From: Pollenia angustigena | Taxonomy: Eukaryota; Arthropoda; Insecta; Diptera; Polleniidae | Reading direction: 5' to 3' | Length of the DNA: 64,000 nucleotides | Assembly (NCBI GenBank): GCA_930367215.1 | Contig: OV884059.1 | Location: 11,618,945-11,682,944, forward strand | In this document: piece after piece, positions 11,624 through 23,470 of the stretch | Numbering within the stretch: position 1 is the first letter of the stretch | Layout of the letters: each line of letters starts with the position of its first letter | Notes under the pieces: generated by a model | Database searches by the model: none | Told to the model about the DNA's origin: nothing | Seen by the model: the letters and a program-made list of their open reading frames with translations, nothing else | Program-made: the position numbers and the translations under genes

Positions 11624-12299
11624 AAAAATACTAATTTTTCAAAAAAGTTCCAAAAATCAATTATGAATCATAATTTTAAGCTTAAAACTTTGATATTAAC
11701 TACTCAAAGTATATTCAACCCATATTTACAACTTTTTTTTTCATCAAAAACGGTAGTTTTAATAGAAAAAAACAGGTAGTTGGTGTGAAAATTCCTAAGC
11801 ACTTTATTTCTTATTCGCCTACGGCATTTTAATTTTCTAATATTCTAAAATTTAAGGCGCAAATTATAATTCATTGGCTTATGGCTAAAATTTCAATCAA
11901 GCTTAAATTTTGCGACCTAAAAAACAAATAAATAAAAAAACTTCCAAAAAATTTATTTAAGAATTTTATCTCATGTACAAATCTTAATGAAAAAAAAAAA
12001 TCATTAAAAAGCTAATAATTCTTTGGCTTATTATTATTATCTATGTGTGAGTACGTTTCTATTTACGTCTATTAGGTAAAATAGTTGTACGTGATTGTCT
12101 CACTGAATATTAAAATTAGCGTATTGTTTTCTTGAGATTTGTAAAAATGTTTATACATAAACTGTTTTAATGTAAAAAAAATATTCAAGTTTTGTTTTGT
12201 AGGCTTTGGGTAGATGATTAAAATGTCAATTATATCAGGGTATTTAATAGAGGCAACAACTTATAAGTAGAAGGATATTTAGAAATAAACTTAAATTCT
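11624..12299. other. AT-rich unique stretch
   Basis: No gene or clear repeat. Several A/T homopolymers and a few short direct repeats only. Confidence 0.5.
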
Positions 12300-12956
12300 T
12301 TTTTTAAAAAAGTACAATTACTTTACTATTTTAAAAGCAAACATAGTTTAGAAAAGGTTTATTTTTGTTTTTAAAAGGAAAAACTTAAAATATGTAGTAA
12401 ATTAAGAAATAGTAGTAGAAAAACTACTTTTTTAAAAACATAAAAACAAGTTCTTTTTTTAGTGGAAATTAAGTTTATCATCAGTATCTATCACAAAACA
12501 CATCTAAAAAATTGTATTAAATGAAAAGTAGTAGAAATACTACTTTATAAAAAAAGCATTTTCTTTACGTTTCACTTTATTTAACAATTTTAAAAGCCAA
12601 GGTAGTTTCAAAATGGTTTATTTACTTTTATTGAAAAATAAGCACCAAATTAAGGAATAGTAGTAGAAATACTACTTAAGTGATAGTAGTAGAAATACCA
12701 CTTAAGGAATAGTAGTAGAAATACTATTTTTAATAAATACATAAAAAAGTACTTTTTGAGCGAAAGTTATGTTTAACAGTTTTATTTGTACCTGAACAAT
12801 TGCATTTAAAGAAAAATAGTAGAAATACTCCTTTTTTAAAAACGCATTTTGTTCAAGATTCAGTTTTTTAAATTTAGATGCTGAACTAAATTTAATCAAA
12901 ATTTTCAGTTAAAAAAAAAAATAATAAAAATTTTAAAAAAGTAGTAGAAATATAGA
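12300..12956. repeat. GTAGTAGAAATACTAC array, short-period part
   Basis: The complete palindromic word GTAGTAGAAATACTACTT occurs repeatedly. Near 12656-12725 it recurs at about 26-base spacing with AAGGAATA or AAGTGATA between copies, and elsewhere at about 120 bases. The array is broken at 12957 by a TIR element and resumes after it. Confidence 0.75.
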
Positions 12957-12960
12957 TATA

Positions 12961-13192
12961 GGTATTTCTACAGAAAATTCTACTTTTTGTCACGTTACGA
13001 CACCAAGCAATTAGTCTTGTATTTTAGAACCATGATGTTCAAATTTTTCCTCTCTTTCACTAAATGTAAAGCTAGGTGCTCTTTAAAGCACAATGCAAAA
13101 AAGTAAATAAAATGTTCATTTTTCTTTGAGAAACAATTGCAAATTGTTGGTGTCGTAATGTGACAAAAAGTAGACTTTTCTGTGGAAATACC
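12961..13192. mobile_element. MITE with about 50-bp terminal inverted repeats
   Basis: The left arm has GGTATTTCTACAGAAAATTC followed by TACTTTTTGTCACGTTACGA. The right arm read inward has GGTATTTCCACAGAAAAGTC followed by TACTTTTTGTCACATTACGA. TATA flanks both ends (12957-12960 and 13193-13196), consistent with a TA or TATA target duplication. It lies within the GTAGTAG array, and its removal would rejoin GTAGTAGAAATA to CTTCTTTT. No coding sequence. Confidence 0.8.
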
Positions 13193-14600
13193 TATATACT
13201 TCTTTTCTAAAATAGCAAAAAGAAAAAAGGCAAAACATTTGCTAAAAATTTCTGCAGTTCGTTCTAAAATATAAAAATTTGGTTGCGTTTTATGTTTTTT
13301 TACAACAACAAATTTAATAAAATATTAAATCGCAATAGTAGTAAAAATATGTTCTACTTATTATAAAATAGAAGCAAAAATTAAGTTGCAAGCAAATGTT
13401 AAGTTTTTGCTAAAAATAATTTTAAGAAAGTAGATTATAGTAGTAGCTTAATTTTTGTAATTTTTATCACTTAAGAAAATAGCAGTAGAAATAATCATTT
13501 TGGAAAATAGTAGCAGAAATACTACTTTTTTCAAATGTTGATATTTTTGCTAAAACTACTTTTGGAGAAGTAATATTATGTCAGTAGCTAAATTTCTGTG
13601 GTTTTATAACATTTATGGAAATTGTATTAGAAATACATACTACTTTTTTTAAATGTTTTTAAATTTTTCCTAAAAATACTTTTACAGAAGTAAAATTATG
13701 TCAGTAACTACATTTTTGTAATTTTATATCATATATGTAAATAGTAGTAGAAACACCCTTTAGGAAAATGGTAGCAGAAATACTATTTTTTTCATATGTT
13801 GTTAACTTTTTGCTAAAAATTATGTCAGTAGCTAAATTTTTGCGATTTTATATCATTGATGAAAATGGTAGTAGAAATATTCATTTAGGAAAACAAGTAG
13901 CAGAAAGACTACTTTTTCCAAATGTTGTTAAATTTTTGCTAAAACAACTTTTAGAGAAGTAAATTTATGTCAGTAGCTTAATTCCTGTGATTTTTTATCA
14001 TTTTTTATCATTTATCAAAATTGTAGTAGAAATACTCCTTTTTCAAATTTAGTTAATTATTTGCTAAAACTGCTTTTAGAGAAGTAAAATTATGTCAGTA
14101 GCTAAATTTCTGCGATTTAATATCATTGATGAAAATAGTAGTAGAAATACTCACTTAGGAAAAAAGTAGCAGAAATCTTCTGTTTCTAAATGTTGTTAAA
14201 TTTTTGCTAAAACAACTTTTAGAGAAGTAAAATTATGTCAATATTTTAATTCCTTTGATTTTATATATGTATATTCTGAAAATTGTAGTAGAAATACTAC
14301 TTTTTTCAAATGTTGTTAAATTTTTTCTAAAATTACTTTTACAGAAGTAAAATTATGTCAGTAGCTAAATTTCATCGATTTTATATCATTTATGAAAATA
14401 GTAGTAGAAATACTCATTTAGGAAAATGGTAGCAGAAACAATGCTTTTTCCAAATGTAGTTAAATTTTTGCTAAAACAACTTTTAGAGAAGTTATATTAT
14501 GTCTGTAGCTTAATGTGTGCGATTGTATATCTTTGATGAAAATAGTAGAAGAAATACTACTTTTTTCAAATATTATAGAAAAGTAAATTTTGTTTCTGAA
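13193..14600. repeat. GTAGTAG array with 110-165-bp units
   Basis: About eight units contain, in order, GCTAAAACTACTTTTAGAGA, AGTAAAATTATGTCAGTAGC, TAAATTTCTG, GATTTTATATCATTTATGAA, AATAGTAGTAGAAATACTCA and TAGCAGAAATACTACTTTTT. They are best preserved at 13540-14560. The ORF at 13768-13962 is a repeat artefact. Confidence 0.8.
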
Positions 14601-14681
14601 ATCTGTTACAATTAAGATTTTTTAGTATTTTCTTAGTTTTTAGAGGAAAAATTTTTTTTTTTTTTTAATTTAAAAACTTAC

Positions 14682-14722
14682 CTTCTTGTAACAAAATTCT
14701 GTCTATTGGTGGCTTTATAATC
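14682..14722 (-). CDS. Candidate 41-nt microexon of a minus-strand gene
   Basis: On the minus strand, CTTTTCTCTTTGCAG precedes the segment and GTAAGTTTTT follows it: a strong 3' splice site with a pyrimidine tract and a near-consensus 5' splice site. Two frames are open. One reads IIKPPIDRILLQE, the frame required if it is joined directly to the exon at 56700-56760, which ends in phase 2. The other reads DYKATNRQNFVTR, required if the weaker candidate at 38859-38904 lies between them. The third frame has a stop. The segment is more GC-rich than its surroundings and lies at the edge of the GTAGTAG array. I do not recognise the protein. That both splice sites sit at a 41-nt spacing in otherwise repetitive DNA argues against chance. 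Confidence 0.65.
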
Positions 14723-15939
14723 CTGCAAAGAGAAAAGTATAAATTGTTAATAATGTAATTTTTGAATTTAAGCTCATAATTTTCATTTTAAGTTCAAAAA
14801 CTTTTTATTACAAGTTTCAAGTTAAAATTGTAAATTTTTTTTAAAGTGTTTTTTTATCAATTTAATTGAATTCCGGGGTCAAATTATTAATTACCAGTTC
14901 AAAACTTAAATAATTAAAATTTTTGATTGAAATTATTAACATTTTTCTTAAAAAAAGTGGAAGGGCCTTTTAAAACGTGTGTGGCTTAAATGCATTTGAT
15001 TTGAAAAATAATGTCATTAATCAAATGAAGCGAAAAAAATATATTTTGAACTTGTTTTTTTGGAAACTGAATATTCAAAAATATTTATTTATAAACTTAA
15101 AAAAAACATATAGTGGAAGCTTTTTGAATTGAACTAGAGTTTGGAGGTAAATTGAAAGTAAAACCTAAAGACTTTTAAAAATTAAAGTTGAAATGGTGAT
15201 GATAGCGGCTACCGACAAATTGAAATCAAAGTCATTTCATAATTTGAAACAACCTTTAGAGTTAAACTCTTCAAAATAACTAATTTCGTAGTCAGCATTA
15301 AGTTGTTGAAAAAAAATTAATTTATAATTAATAACAAAATTTTAAATCCAATAATTATACTCTTGAAATCAAAACCGTAGCTAAAGTAATCAGAGGGTCT
15401 TAAAAAACACGCAAAAAATCTATTTTTATGTTATTCTTCATAGAGTTTAAAATATTATTTTAATGCTTATTTTATGTTTTTTTTCTTTAATACTCTGTTA
15501 ACAATAGTCTTAAAGTTTTAACAAATAATATAAAATTTTTTTTTTAATATTTTCAATTATAACTACACACATACAGCATTAAACGTATAATAATAGAATA
15601 ATTTAAAACTTAAATTAATGATTGATGAGAAAAAAGCAAACGAAAAAAAACGTTAAATATTAATTAAATAATAAAGATTTTTGTTATTTCTGTTTTCCAT
15701 TAAAACAGGAGAGTTTAAGCAAAATATTTCAAGTAAATATATAAAAATCTTTTTTTATTAAGCTCTCTTTTCTTTTTTCTCTATAAAAAATGTAAACTTT
15801 AAATTTTAAAATAACAAAAGTTCACTAGACCTTACTAAATTTTTCACAAACAGTGTAGGAAAAGTAAAGAAAAACACCTAATTCCTTAAAATACTTTAAT
15901 TTATATTAAAGACAAAGAAAAATTAAAAAAATTAGCATT
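14723..15939. other. AT-rich intron-like DNA upstream of the microexon
   Basis: No gene and no clear array. On the minus strand this is the DNA immediately upstream of the 14682-14722 exon, with its pyrimidine tract at 14725-14737. A/T homopolymers are frequent. Confidence 0.5.
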
Positions 15940-17947
15940 TTTTTAAAAAGGAGTAGAAATACTACTATTTAAAAACGCACAAAACTTTATGAAATGTATA
16001 TCAAAAAATGTTTTAAAACGGTCAAAAACTATAATCTTAGAAAAATTCATAAAATAGACGTTTTTCAAAAAGTAGTATAAATACTACTATTTGCAATACA
16101 CAAAGAACTTAAGGATATTTAATTTTATAAAGATTAAAGAGGCTCCAAAAGTTATATAATACCAAAAACTTAAAAATATATAAAATATACATATTTAAAA
16201 AATTTGCTGAAATACTACTATTTTAAAATTCACAAAACTTTACTAAATGTAATACAATAAGTTTTAAGACGGTGCCAAATGTTCTTTACTACCATAAAGC
16301 TAATAAAAATTTATAAAATAGAAATTTTTCAAAAAGTACTAGGAATACTACCTTTTAATAACGGCACAAAATATAAAAATTATAGTTGGTAAGATTCCAA
16401 AGGGTGTATATAATTAAAAAATAAGAGAAAATTAAAGAAAATGGATTTATTTAAAAAAGTAGTAGAAATGCTACTATTTTAAAATCCCCAAATCTATACG
16501 AAATGTAATTCGATAAGTGTCAAAATGGACCAAAAAATTCTAAACACAAAAAAATCTGTAAAATAGATGTTGTCCAAAAAGTAGTAGATATGATACGCTT
16601 AAAAACAGCAAAAACATAAAAAATATAATTTATAAGATTCAAAATGATGTAAAAAATTCATAAATAAGAGAAAATCAAAGAAACTAGATTTTTATTAAAA
16701 AAAGCAGTAGAAATAGTACTATCTGTAATCCACACAGAACTTAGGAAATATAACTTTATAAGCATAAAAGAGGCCAGAAAAGTTTTATAATACTGAAAAC
16801 CGAAAAAAAATCATAAAAAGACATTTTTTAAAAAAGTAGTGAAAATACTACTATTTTAAAAAAGCAAAAAACTTTATGAAATGTATTACGATAAGTGTCA
16901 AAACGGTCACAAAAGTGGTGCAAAATATAATATAATAAAAAAAATTCAGAAAATAGACTCTTTCAAAAAGTAGTAGATATACTACGCTTAAACAACGATA
17001 CAAAACATAAACAATTTTTGAATTTATTAGATTCAAAAGGATGTTACAAATTCAAAAATAAGAGAAAATCAAAGAAAGTAGACTTTTTTTAAAGTAGTAG
17101 AAATACTACTTTTTGTAATACACACAGAACTTAAGCTATGTAATTTGATATACATCAAACAGGCTCCAAGAGTTTTATAATACTAAAAATCTGAAGAAAT
17201 CATAAAATAGAAATTTGTTGAAAAAGTAGTAGAAACAGTACTATTTTAAAAACGCTCAAAACTTACTCAAATGCTACATGATAAATTTTAAAACGGTCCA
17301 AAAAGTTATATATGTAATACATACAAACAAATTTTTAAATTATTAAAAAAGTAGTAGATGTACTACCTTTAGTAACGGCACATAATATAAAAAATATAGT
17401 TTTTGAGATACAAAAGGTTTTAACAAATTAAAAAACGAGAAAAAATATCAAAGAAAATAGCCTTTTTAAAAAAGGTAGTAGAAATACTACTTTTTGATAT
17501 ACACATAGAACTTAAGGATATTATTAAATAGGCCGAAAAGTTTTATTATACTATAAACCTAAATACTACTATTAGTAAAATTACTACTTTTTTTAAAAAG
17601 AAGTAGAAATACTACTTTTTTTAAAAGAAGTAGAAATACTATTTTTTTTAATACACCAAAATTAAGGAAATATAACTTTATAAACTTAAAAATTATCAAA
17701 TAAGTTCTATAATATTAAAAAATTTAATTTTAATTTAATAGCAATTTAAAAAAAAAAAAAAGTAGTAGAAGTACACACTATCCTTTTATAAATGTTTGAA
17801 ATATTAAAATTAAATTTAAGCTAAATAGAAATATTAAAAGCAAAATCGTTAAAATTTAAAAAAAGATATAAATACTACTAATTTTACAATGGTAGTTAAA
17901 TACTACCTTTCTATAATATTTTGATATAAAACTATAAAAACTTAATA
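15940..17947. repeat. GTAGTAG array with three-unit higher-order structure
   Basis: Each unit of about 120-135 bases carries AAAAAGTAGTAGAAATACTA. Three versions differ after that word: ACGCACAAAACTTTATGAAA (type 1), ACGGCACAAAATATAAAAA (type 2) and AATACACACAGAACTTAAGG (type 3). From about 16460 to 17560 they run 1-2-3 three times, with a period of about 385 bases. The last part (17560-17940) has shorter units and decays. Minus ORF 16851-17036 is an artefact. Confidence 0.8.
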
Positions 17948-18672
17948 AGGGTATTCATTTCAGTTTTTTTATTTGTTGGAAAAATGGAAAAGTGGAAAAA
18001 TGTAGTTTTTGTTACAACAACCACAAGAAAAAAAAATTCCACCAAAAGTTACATTTTTATCAGACTATAACCAAGTGTAAAAAAGTCAGGATAAAAAGTT
18101 GTAATTTTCCGCTTTAAACGTCAAACGAAATGATGTTGCCATTCATAAAAAATTGCTAATTTTTAATACAAAGTACGAAAAATTGCATCTCTTTTTATAA
18201 ACTCTTGAATTGTACAACTCTGATTTTAAAAATAATTTTTTATAGTTACAACATTTCATAGGTAACTTCTTTTTCATTTAATCTTTCAAAAAGAAAAATT
18301 CATATTAAGTATGTGTTTAATGAAAAAAGTTATTAAAAAAGATTAAAAAAAAGAAATGGGGTCAAAAAAATTGACAGAAGCTGAAGTTAATAAAATACTC
18401 GACTTTTTGGCAGACAATCGCCATTTTGAGTAACTTTTTGTAGTCGAATATTATGATGAAAATAACACCAATCACTTCGTTTTAAATTTAATAATCAATT
18501 AATTCACTTTTAACACTTTTGTTCGGCATCCTGGAAAATATCAATTACTTCCACGAATTATTTGACATATTTTTTTGACAGTTTGTAAAAAAAAACCCCC
18601 GTTCACGTCAATAAGAGTGTAATTTTTCTTTTTTCCATTTTTCCAACCAAAAAAAATTTAAATGAATACCCT
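17948..18672 (+). mobile_element. 725-bp non-autonomous TIR element with a short ORF
   Basis: The left end AGGGTATTCATTT and the inverted right end AAATGAATACCCT are followed inward by matching GTTGGAAAAATGGAAAA stretches. TAATA flanks both sides (17943-17947 and 18673-18677). Inside, a 25-codon ORF at 18356-18433 begins MGSKKLTEAEVNKILDFLAD. Its composition is unlike the AT-biased surroundings, and it could be the truncated N-terminus of the parent element's protein. That last point is inference. Confidence 0.7.
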
Positions 18673-18677
18673 TAATA

Positions 18678-19793
18678 ATTATATATAAGATAACTTTTAC
18701 CAAAAAAAAAAAAAACTAGCAAACTACATTAAAGAAAAATTTTTGTTTTTAAGGTACTAGAAATACTACTTTTCTTTAATTAATTTTAGTCTCAAATTAC
18801 AATTTCTTTAAAAGCTTTGACTGAAAAAATATAAATAATTTTCTTTTTGGCTCCCCACTGTTAACACTTGCTACGAAATAATCTAGACTTAAAGATTTGC
18901 CTCAAGTCTTTCAGCCAACTCTAAAGAATCCATTATAATCATGATTATAATGATGGGCCATTCAAGCCACCAGTAGTGGTCTGTTTGTCTAACTTACTTA
19001 ATTTTTCATGATAATCATAATTATTTTAACTGCTGCTGCTTAATTTTTTTCTTTACTTTTTTTTTTTTTTGAGCGAAGCGGAAGTAAAGTTTCTATTAGA
19101 ATTTTTTAAGCAAATTTGTGTGTGTTGGTTGGTTTCTTAGAATAGAGAAGAAAAAAAAATCAAGACGATTTTATTACGTTTTATTTTGAACATGAAGAAC
19201 TGAAGCATGAAAAATGATTTGCTGAGTTCTTTTGTAGAAAAATAATGGAAAAATTACTTCATTTGCGAAGAAAAAAAAGTTGTGTAATGTTAAATAATAG
19301 AGCTAAAATAATTATATAGATATTAATGTGCAATTTTTAAAGGTGATTTAACTGGGAGGGCAATAAATTATGTAATATTCCCTTTTAATTTTTTTTTTAG
19401 CATGAAATTATCTTCCCCCATCAAAAAGGCATCTTTAAAACATTTTCGCTTAAAGAGACAATTATTACCACATATTTATCCCATTAAACATACGTAAAAA
19501 AGGTATTCTTATAAAGTCACATTCATTCCTGGGGAAAGCAAACAGTAGCTATTCTCCCAAAAAGTACCTTTTTTAAAGAAACCCTTTTCTATAAAAAAAA
19601 AAATTCTGCCTTTTCCATGAAAAATGCATATTTATTGCTAAAAACATTATGGTGCGTAGCTGCCAAAAAGGCATATCTTTATGCCTTTTTGCCCATGCTT
19701 TTTCAAAAAAGGTACAATCTTTTCGCTCCATACAAAAAAAGTACCCAACCTTAAATGGCATATCCTTTTGCCAAAAAAGTAAGATAGTTTTTA
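18678..19793. other. AT-rich stretch with a perfect palindrome, no gene
   Basis: It contains a 22-base perfect palindrome, CATTATAATCATGATTATAA plus TG, near 18931, and degenerate AAAAAGGTA/GGCATATC words around 19490-19780 that may be a weak repeat. The minus ORF 19573-19890 spans into a MITE and is not supported as a gene. Confidence 0.45.
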
Positions 19794-19798
19794 CTAAG

Positions 19799-19939
19799 TC
19801 TGGGTTCTTACTATGAAAGTTTTCTTTCAGAAAGTCTGAGTTTATTGGTGAGAGGGGAAGAGAACATGCTGTTCCTTTTTCCCCTCTCACCCATAAACTC
19901 AGACTTTCTGAAAGAAAACTTTCATAGTGTGATCCCAGA
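19799..19939. mobile_element. Palindromic MITE, copy 1 (CTAAG target duplication)
   Basis: The 141-bp element is nearly a perfect inverted repeat: left TCTGGG then ACTATGAAAGTTTTCTTTCA, AAGTCTGAGTTTAT and GGTGAGAGGGG; right is the same in reverse. CTAAG flanks both ends (19794-19798 and 19940-19944). A shorter copy at 42720-42815 is flanked by CCAAG on both sides, supporting a 5-bp target duplication. A 3-bp TAA/CAA duplication with a GTCTGGG end is the alternative. Confidence 0.85.
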
Positions 19940-19944
19940 CTAAG

Positions 19945-21129
19945 GAAAAAATCAAATTTTTCGCTTTATAAAACTAACACATTTTCCTTTCAGTAAAGCC
20001 AGCAAATTTTCTTAAATAAAACAAATGCAATCATTTTCATAACAGTTTAAAAGAAAAAAGCAAATCCATCAAAAAGACTTTTTTCACCAAAAACTCAATT
20101 TTATTATAAAGTACCATTTTCCATTTTTTTATGTCTATTTTACGTCATTTCTGGATAATTTTTGTTTTTATTTACGTTTAATGCTAAAAATGACTTCAAG
20201 TGGTTTGTTAACGATTTGTTTTAATGATAATATATAAATTGATAAGATATAAAAAATAAAAGAATATTCAAGTCTTTAAAGCCATAAATGATTTTTACAA
20301 GACTCAATAAAAACTGAAATGAACAACAATTGATAATGAACTTTTTGTTGTTATTCAAGGCATGTGGAAGAACTCGAATGCTAGTTTTTTTTTTATTTTT
20401 AATAATCGCTTATTTCTTTAATATATTGTGTAAAAATAATTCAAATATTTGTTAAATGTACCGTAAAAGGTGCACACGTTTTTTTTTTAATTTTTGGCGA
20501 CTTATAAACGTCAACTTCTTTTGTTTTTAAAGCAAAAGCAATCGACTTCTTGCATATTAATTGCTGTCGCTTTTTTTTAATTCAAAGTTAAAACCCGTAG
20601 GAAAAAAAAACAATTATAATTAACCTTGAATTAATAATAAAGTACTTTTTTGTTTAAAGAATTAATCAAGGTTAACTAGTATTTACTTTTAGGTTTGCAC
20701 AAAAAAAAAAGTAGCATGAGGTAATAGTTCTTAACAATCAAATTAACGAATTATTTCAATAATTCGTAAATTTAATTTAAAACTTTTATAAAAAAATATT
20801 CACTGATAAGAAACTGTTGTGTTTTAAGTTTTATTAAAATGAACTTTTCCCAATAGTATTTATTGACTAAAGGAAGAATTAGCCGAACGTTACAGTATAA
20901 ATGTTGATGTTACATTGTCCGCTAATCGTTTCTGTTATACAAAAGCCAGTGTAAACCTACCAACCTGTAGAAAATATAATATCAATACGAGGTTATGTGG
21001 GAGGTTGTTGACACTGATGGGCTGCTTGTATTATATTACGTTAAGCATTGGTCACAAATGGGGGCCAATTATTATTTAAAAACATTTAATGAATTTTCTT
21101 AAAGTGAATGTTTTTCTCTAAATATGCAA
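19945..21129. other. AT-rich unique DNA
   Basis: No gene or array. A short near-palindrome, TTAACCTTGAATTAAT with ATTAATCAAGGTTAA, lies around 20621-20676. 20880-21060 is a slightly GC-richer unique stretch with no ORF of note. Confidence 0.5.
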
Positions 21130-23470
21130 AAGTCTCTTGAATTTTGAAAAACAGTGTTGGTTAATTTTTTCCAATACTTAAAAATTTTTTATTTTATCTC
21201 AAAATCTTTTTAACAAGAAATTGTAAAAAAACAAACTTTGTTGAAGATTACTTAAGATTTTTAGAAAAATAAACAGTATAAGAAAACAGTGTTGGTTAAT
21301 TTTTTCCAAAAACGCAAACTTTAATTTCTTTCTAGATTTTTCTAAAAAGAAATTATACGACCTACATTAATTTATTTAAAAAACAAATACTTAAGTTTTT
21401 TGTAAAGATAAAATAATTTTGAAAAACAGTGTTGGTTAATTTTTTTCTAAACTGCTAAATTTTTATTTTTTTAAAGTTGTTTTGCAAGAAACTGCAAAAA
21501 ATCAAACTATGTTAAAGAATTTTAAAAACAGTGTTGGTTAATTTTTCCAAAATTACAAAATTTGTATTTTTTCAAAGTTTTTTTTTACCAGAAATGGTAC
21601 AAATCAAATTAAATTAAAGATAGCTTAAGATTTTTGTAAAAATAAAGAATGTTAAAAAGCAGTGTTGGTAAATTTTTTAAAAATTTCAAACTTTAGTTTT
21701 TTTCTAGGTTTTTTTTTTAACAGTAAATTGTGTGATCTGAATAATATTACTTTAAAAAATTTAAGGTTTTTGTAAAAACTAAGAATTTTGCAAAACAGTG
21801 TTGTTTAATTTTTTTCCAATACCGCAAAATTTTTATTTTTCCAAAGTTTTTTTTTAACAAGAAATTGTAGTTATCAAACTATGTTAATGATTTTATAAGA
21901 TTTTAAAGTATAAAAAAAGAGTGTTGGTTAATTTTTTCCAAAATTTCTAACTTTTTTTCTAGGTTTAACTTACAAAAATATGTACGGTCTAAATAAAATT
22001 ATTATAAAAAAAAAGTTATTTAAGATATTAGTAAAAACTAATAATTTTGTAAAACAGTGTTGGTTAATTTATTCCAATACTGTAAAATTTTTATTATATC
22101 AAAGTTTTTCTAACAAAAAATTGTACAAGAAAAATATTATAAAAAAATGGCTTAAAATTTTTGTAAAAATTAAGAATTTTGGAAAACAGTATTGGTTAAT
22201 TTTTTTAAATTTCTAGGTTTTTCTTACCAGCAATTGCAGAAATTTTACCTTTATAATGTTTTGATAACAATTACTTAAGATTTCTGTAACAATAAGAAAT
22301 TTTGAAAACCAGTGCTGGTAAATTTTTTTCAATATCGCAAATTATTTTTTAGTTTTTTCTTACCAGAAATTGTATAGTTTAAAGTAAATTATGATCAAAA
22401 ATTATTTTTTTAAAAAAAAGATTAAAAAAAAAGGTGTTGGTAAATTTTCTCTTAATTTGCTGAATTTTTATTTCTTTCAAAGTTTTTTTTTTTTTAAAGA
22501 AATTGTAACAAATCAAGCTATATTAAAGCTAACTTAAGATTTTTATACAAACAAAGAATGTCAAAAAACAGTGTTGGTAAATTTTTTACAAATTTCAAAC
22601 TTTAGTTTTTTTCTAGGCTTTTTTAACAACAAATTGTGCGATCTAAATAAAATTACTTAAACAACTTTTAGGGTTTTGTAAAAACTAAGAATTTTGTAAA
22701 ACAGTGTTGGTTAATTTCTTTCCAATACCGCAAAATTTTTATTTTTCCAAAGTTTTTTTTTTACAAGAAATTGTAGTTATCAAACTATGTTAATGATTTT
22801 ATAAGATTTTAAAGTATAAAAAAAGAGTGTTGGTTAATTTTTTCCAAAATTTCTAACTTTTTTTTCTAGGTTTTACTTACAAAAATTTGTACGGTCTAAA
22901 TAAAATTATTATAAAAAAACTTATTTAAGATTTTAGTAAAACCTAAGAATTTTGTAAAACAGTGTTGGCTAATTTTTTCCAATACTGCAAAATTTTTCTT
23001 TTATCAAAGTTTTTCTAACAAGATATTGTACGATAAAATTATTTTAAGAAAATTCTTAAAATTTTTGGAAAACTAAAAATTTTGGAAAACAGTGTTGGTT
23101 AATTTTTTTCGATTTCTAGGTTTTTCTTACCAGAAATAGTAGAAATTGTGCCTTTGTAATGTTTTGATAAAAAATATTTAAGATTTCTGTAATAATAAGA
23201 AATTTTGAAACCAGTGCTGGTAAATTTTTTTAATATCGTAAAATTTTAGTTTTTAGCTTTATCTGAGCAAAAATTGCATAGTTTAATAAAAATTATGATC
23301 AAAAACGCTTAGATTTTTTTTTAAATTAAAGATTTGGAAAAACAGTGTTGGTTAAATTTTTTCGATATCGCAAAATTTATTTTTTTTTAAGGTTTTTCTT
23401 ATCAGAAATTGTACCGTTTCAATTAAATTATGATCAAAAATACTTTAGATTTTTGTAAATTTGTTTCAAA
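21130..23470. repeat. CAGTGTTGGTTAATTTTT minisatellite, about 130-bp unit, about 18 copies
   Basis: The word CAGTGTTGG, or a one-base variant, recurs from about 21152 to 23343 in about 18 copies with a mean spacing close to 129 bases. Each copy is followed by TTAATTTTTTCCAA, a poly-T tract and ACAAGAAATTGTA. The block 21775-22340 is repeated closely at 22680-23240, an offset of about 905 bases or seven units. Plus ORF 21980-22216 is repeat-derived. Confidence 0.9.

Noticed and set aside
12300..23470. Regularly spaced short repeats resembling a CRISPR array
   Set aside because: The spacers are themselves related from unit to unit, repeats are degenerate, no cas genes exist, and the DNA is eukaryotic. 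These are minisatellites.
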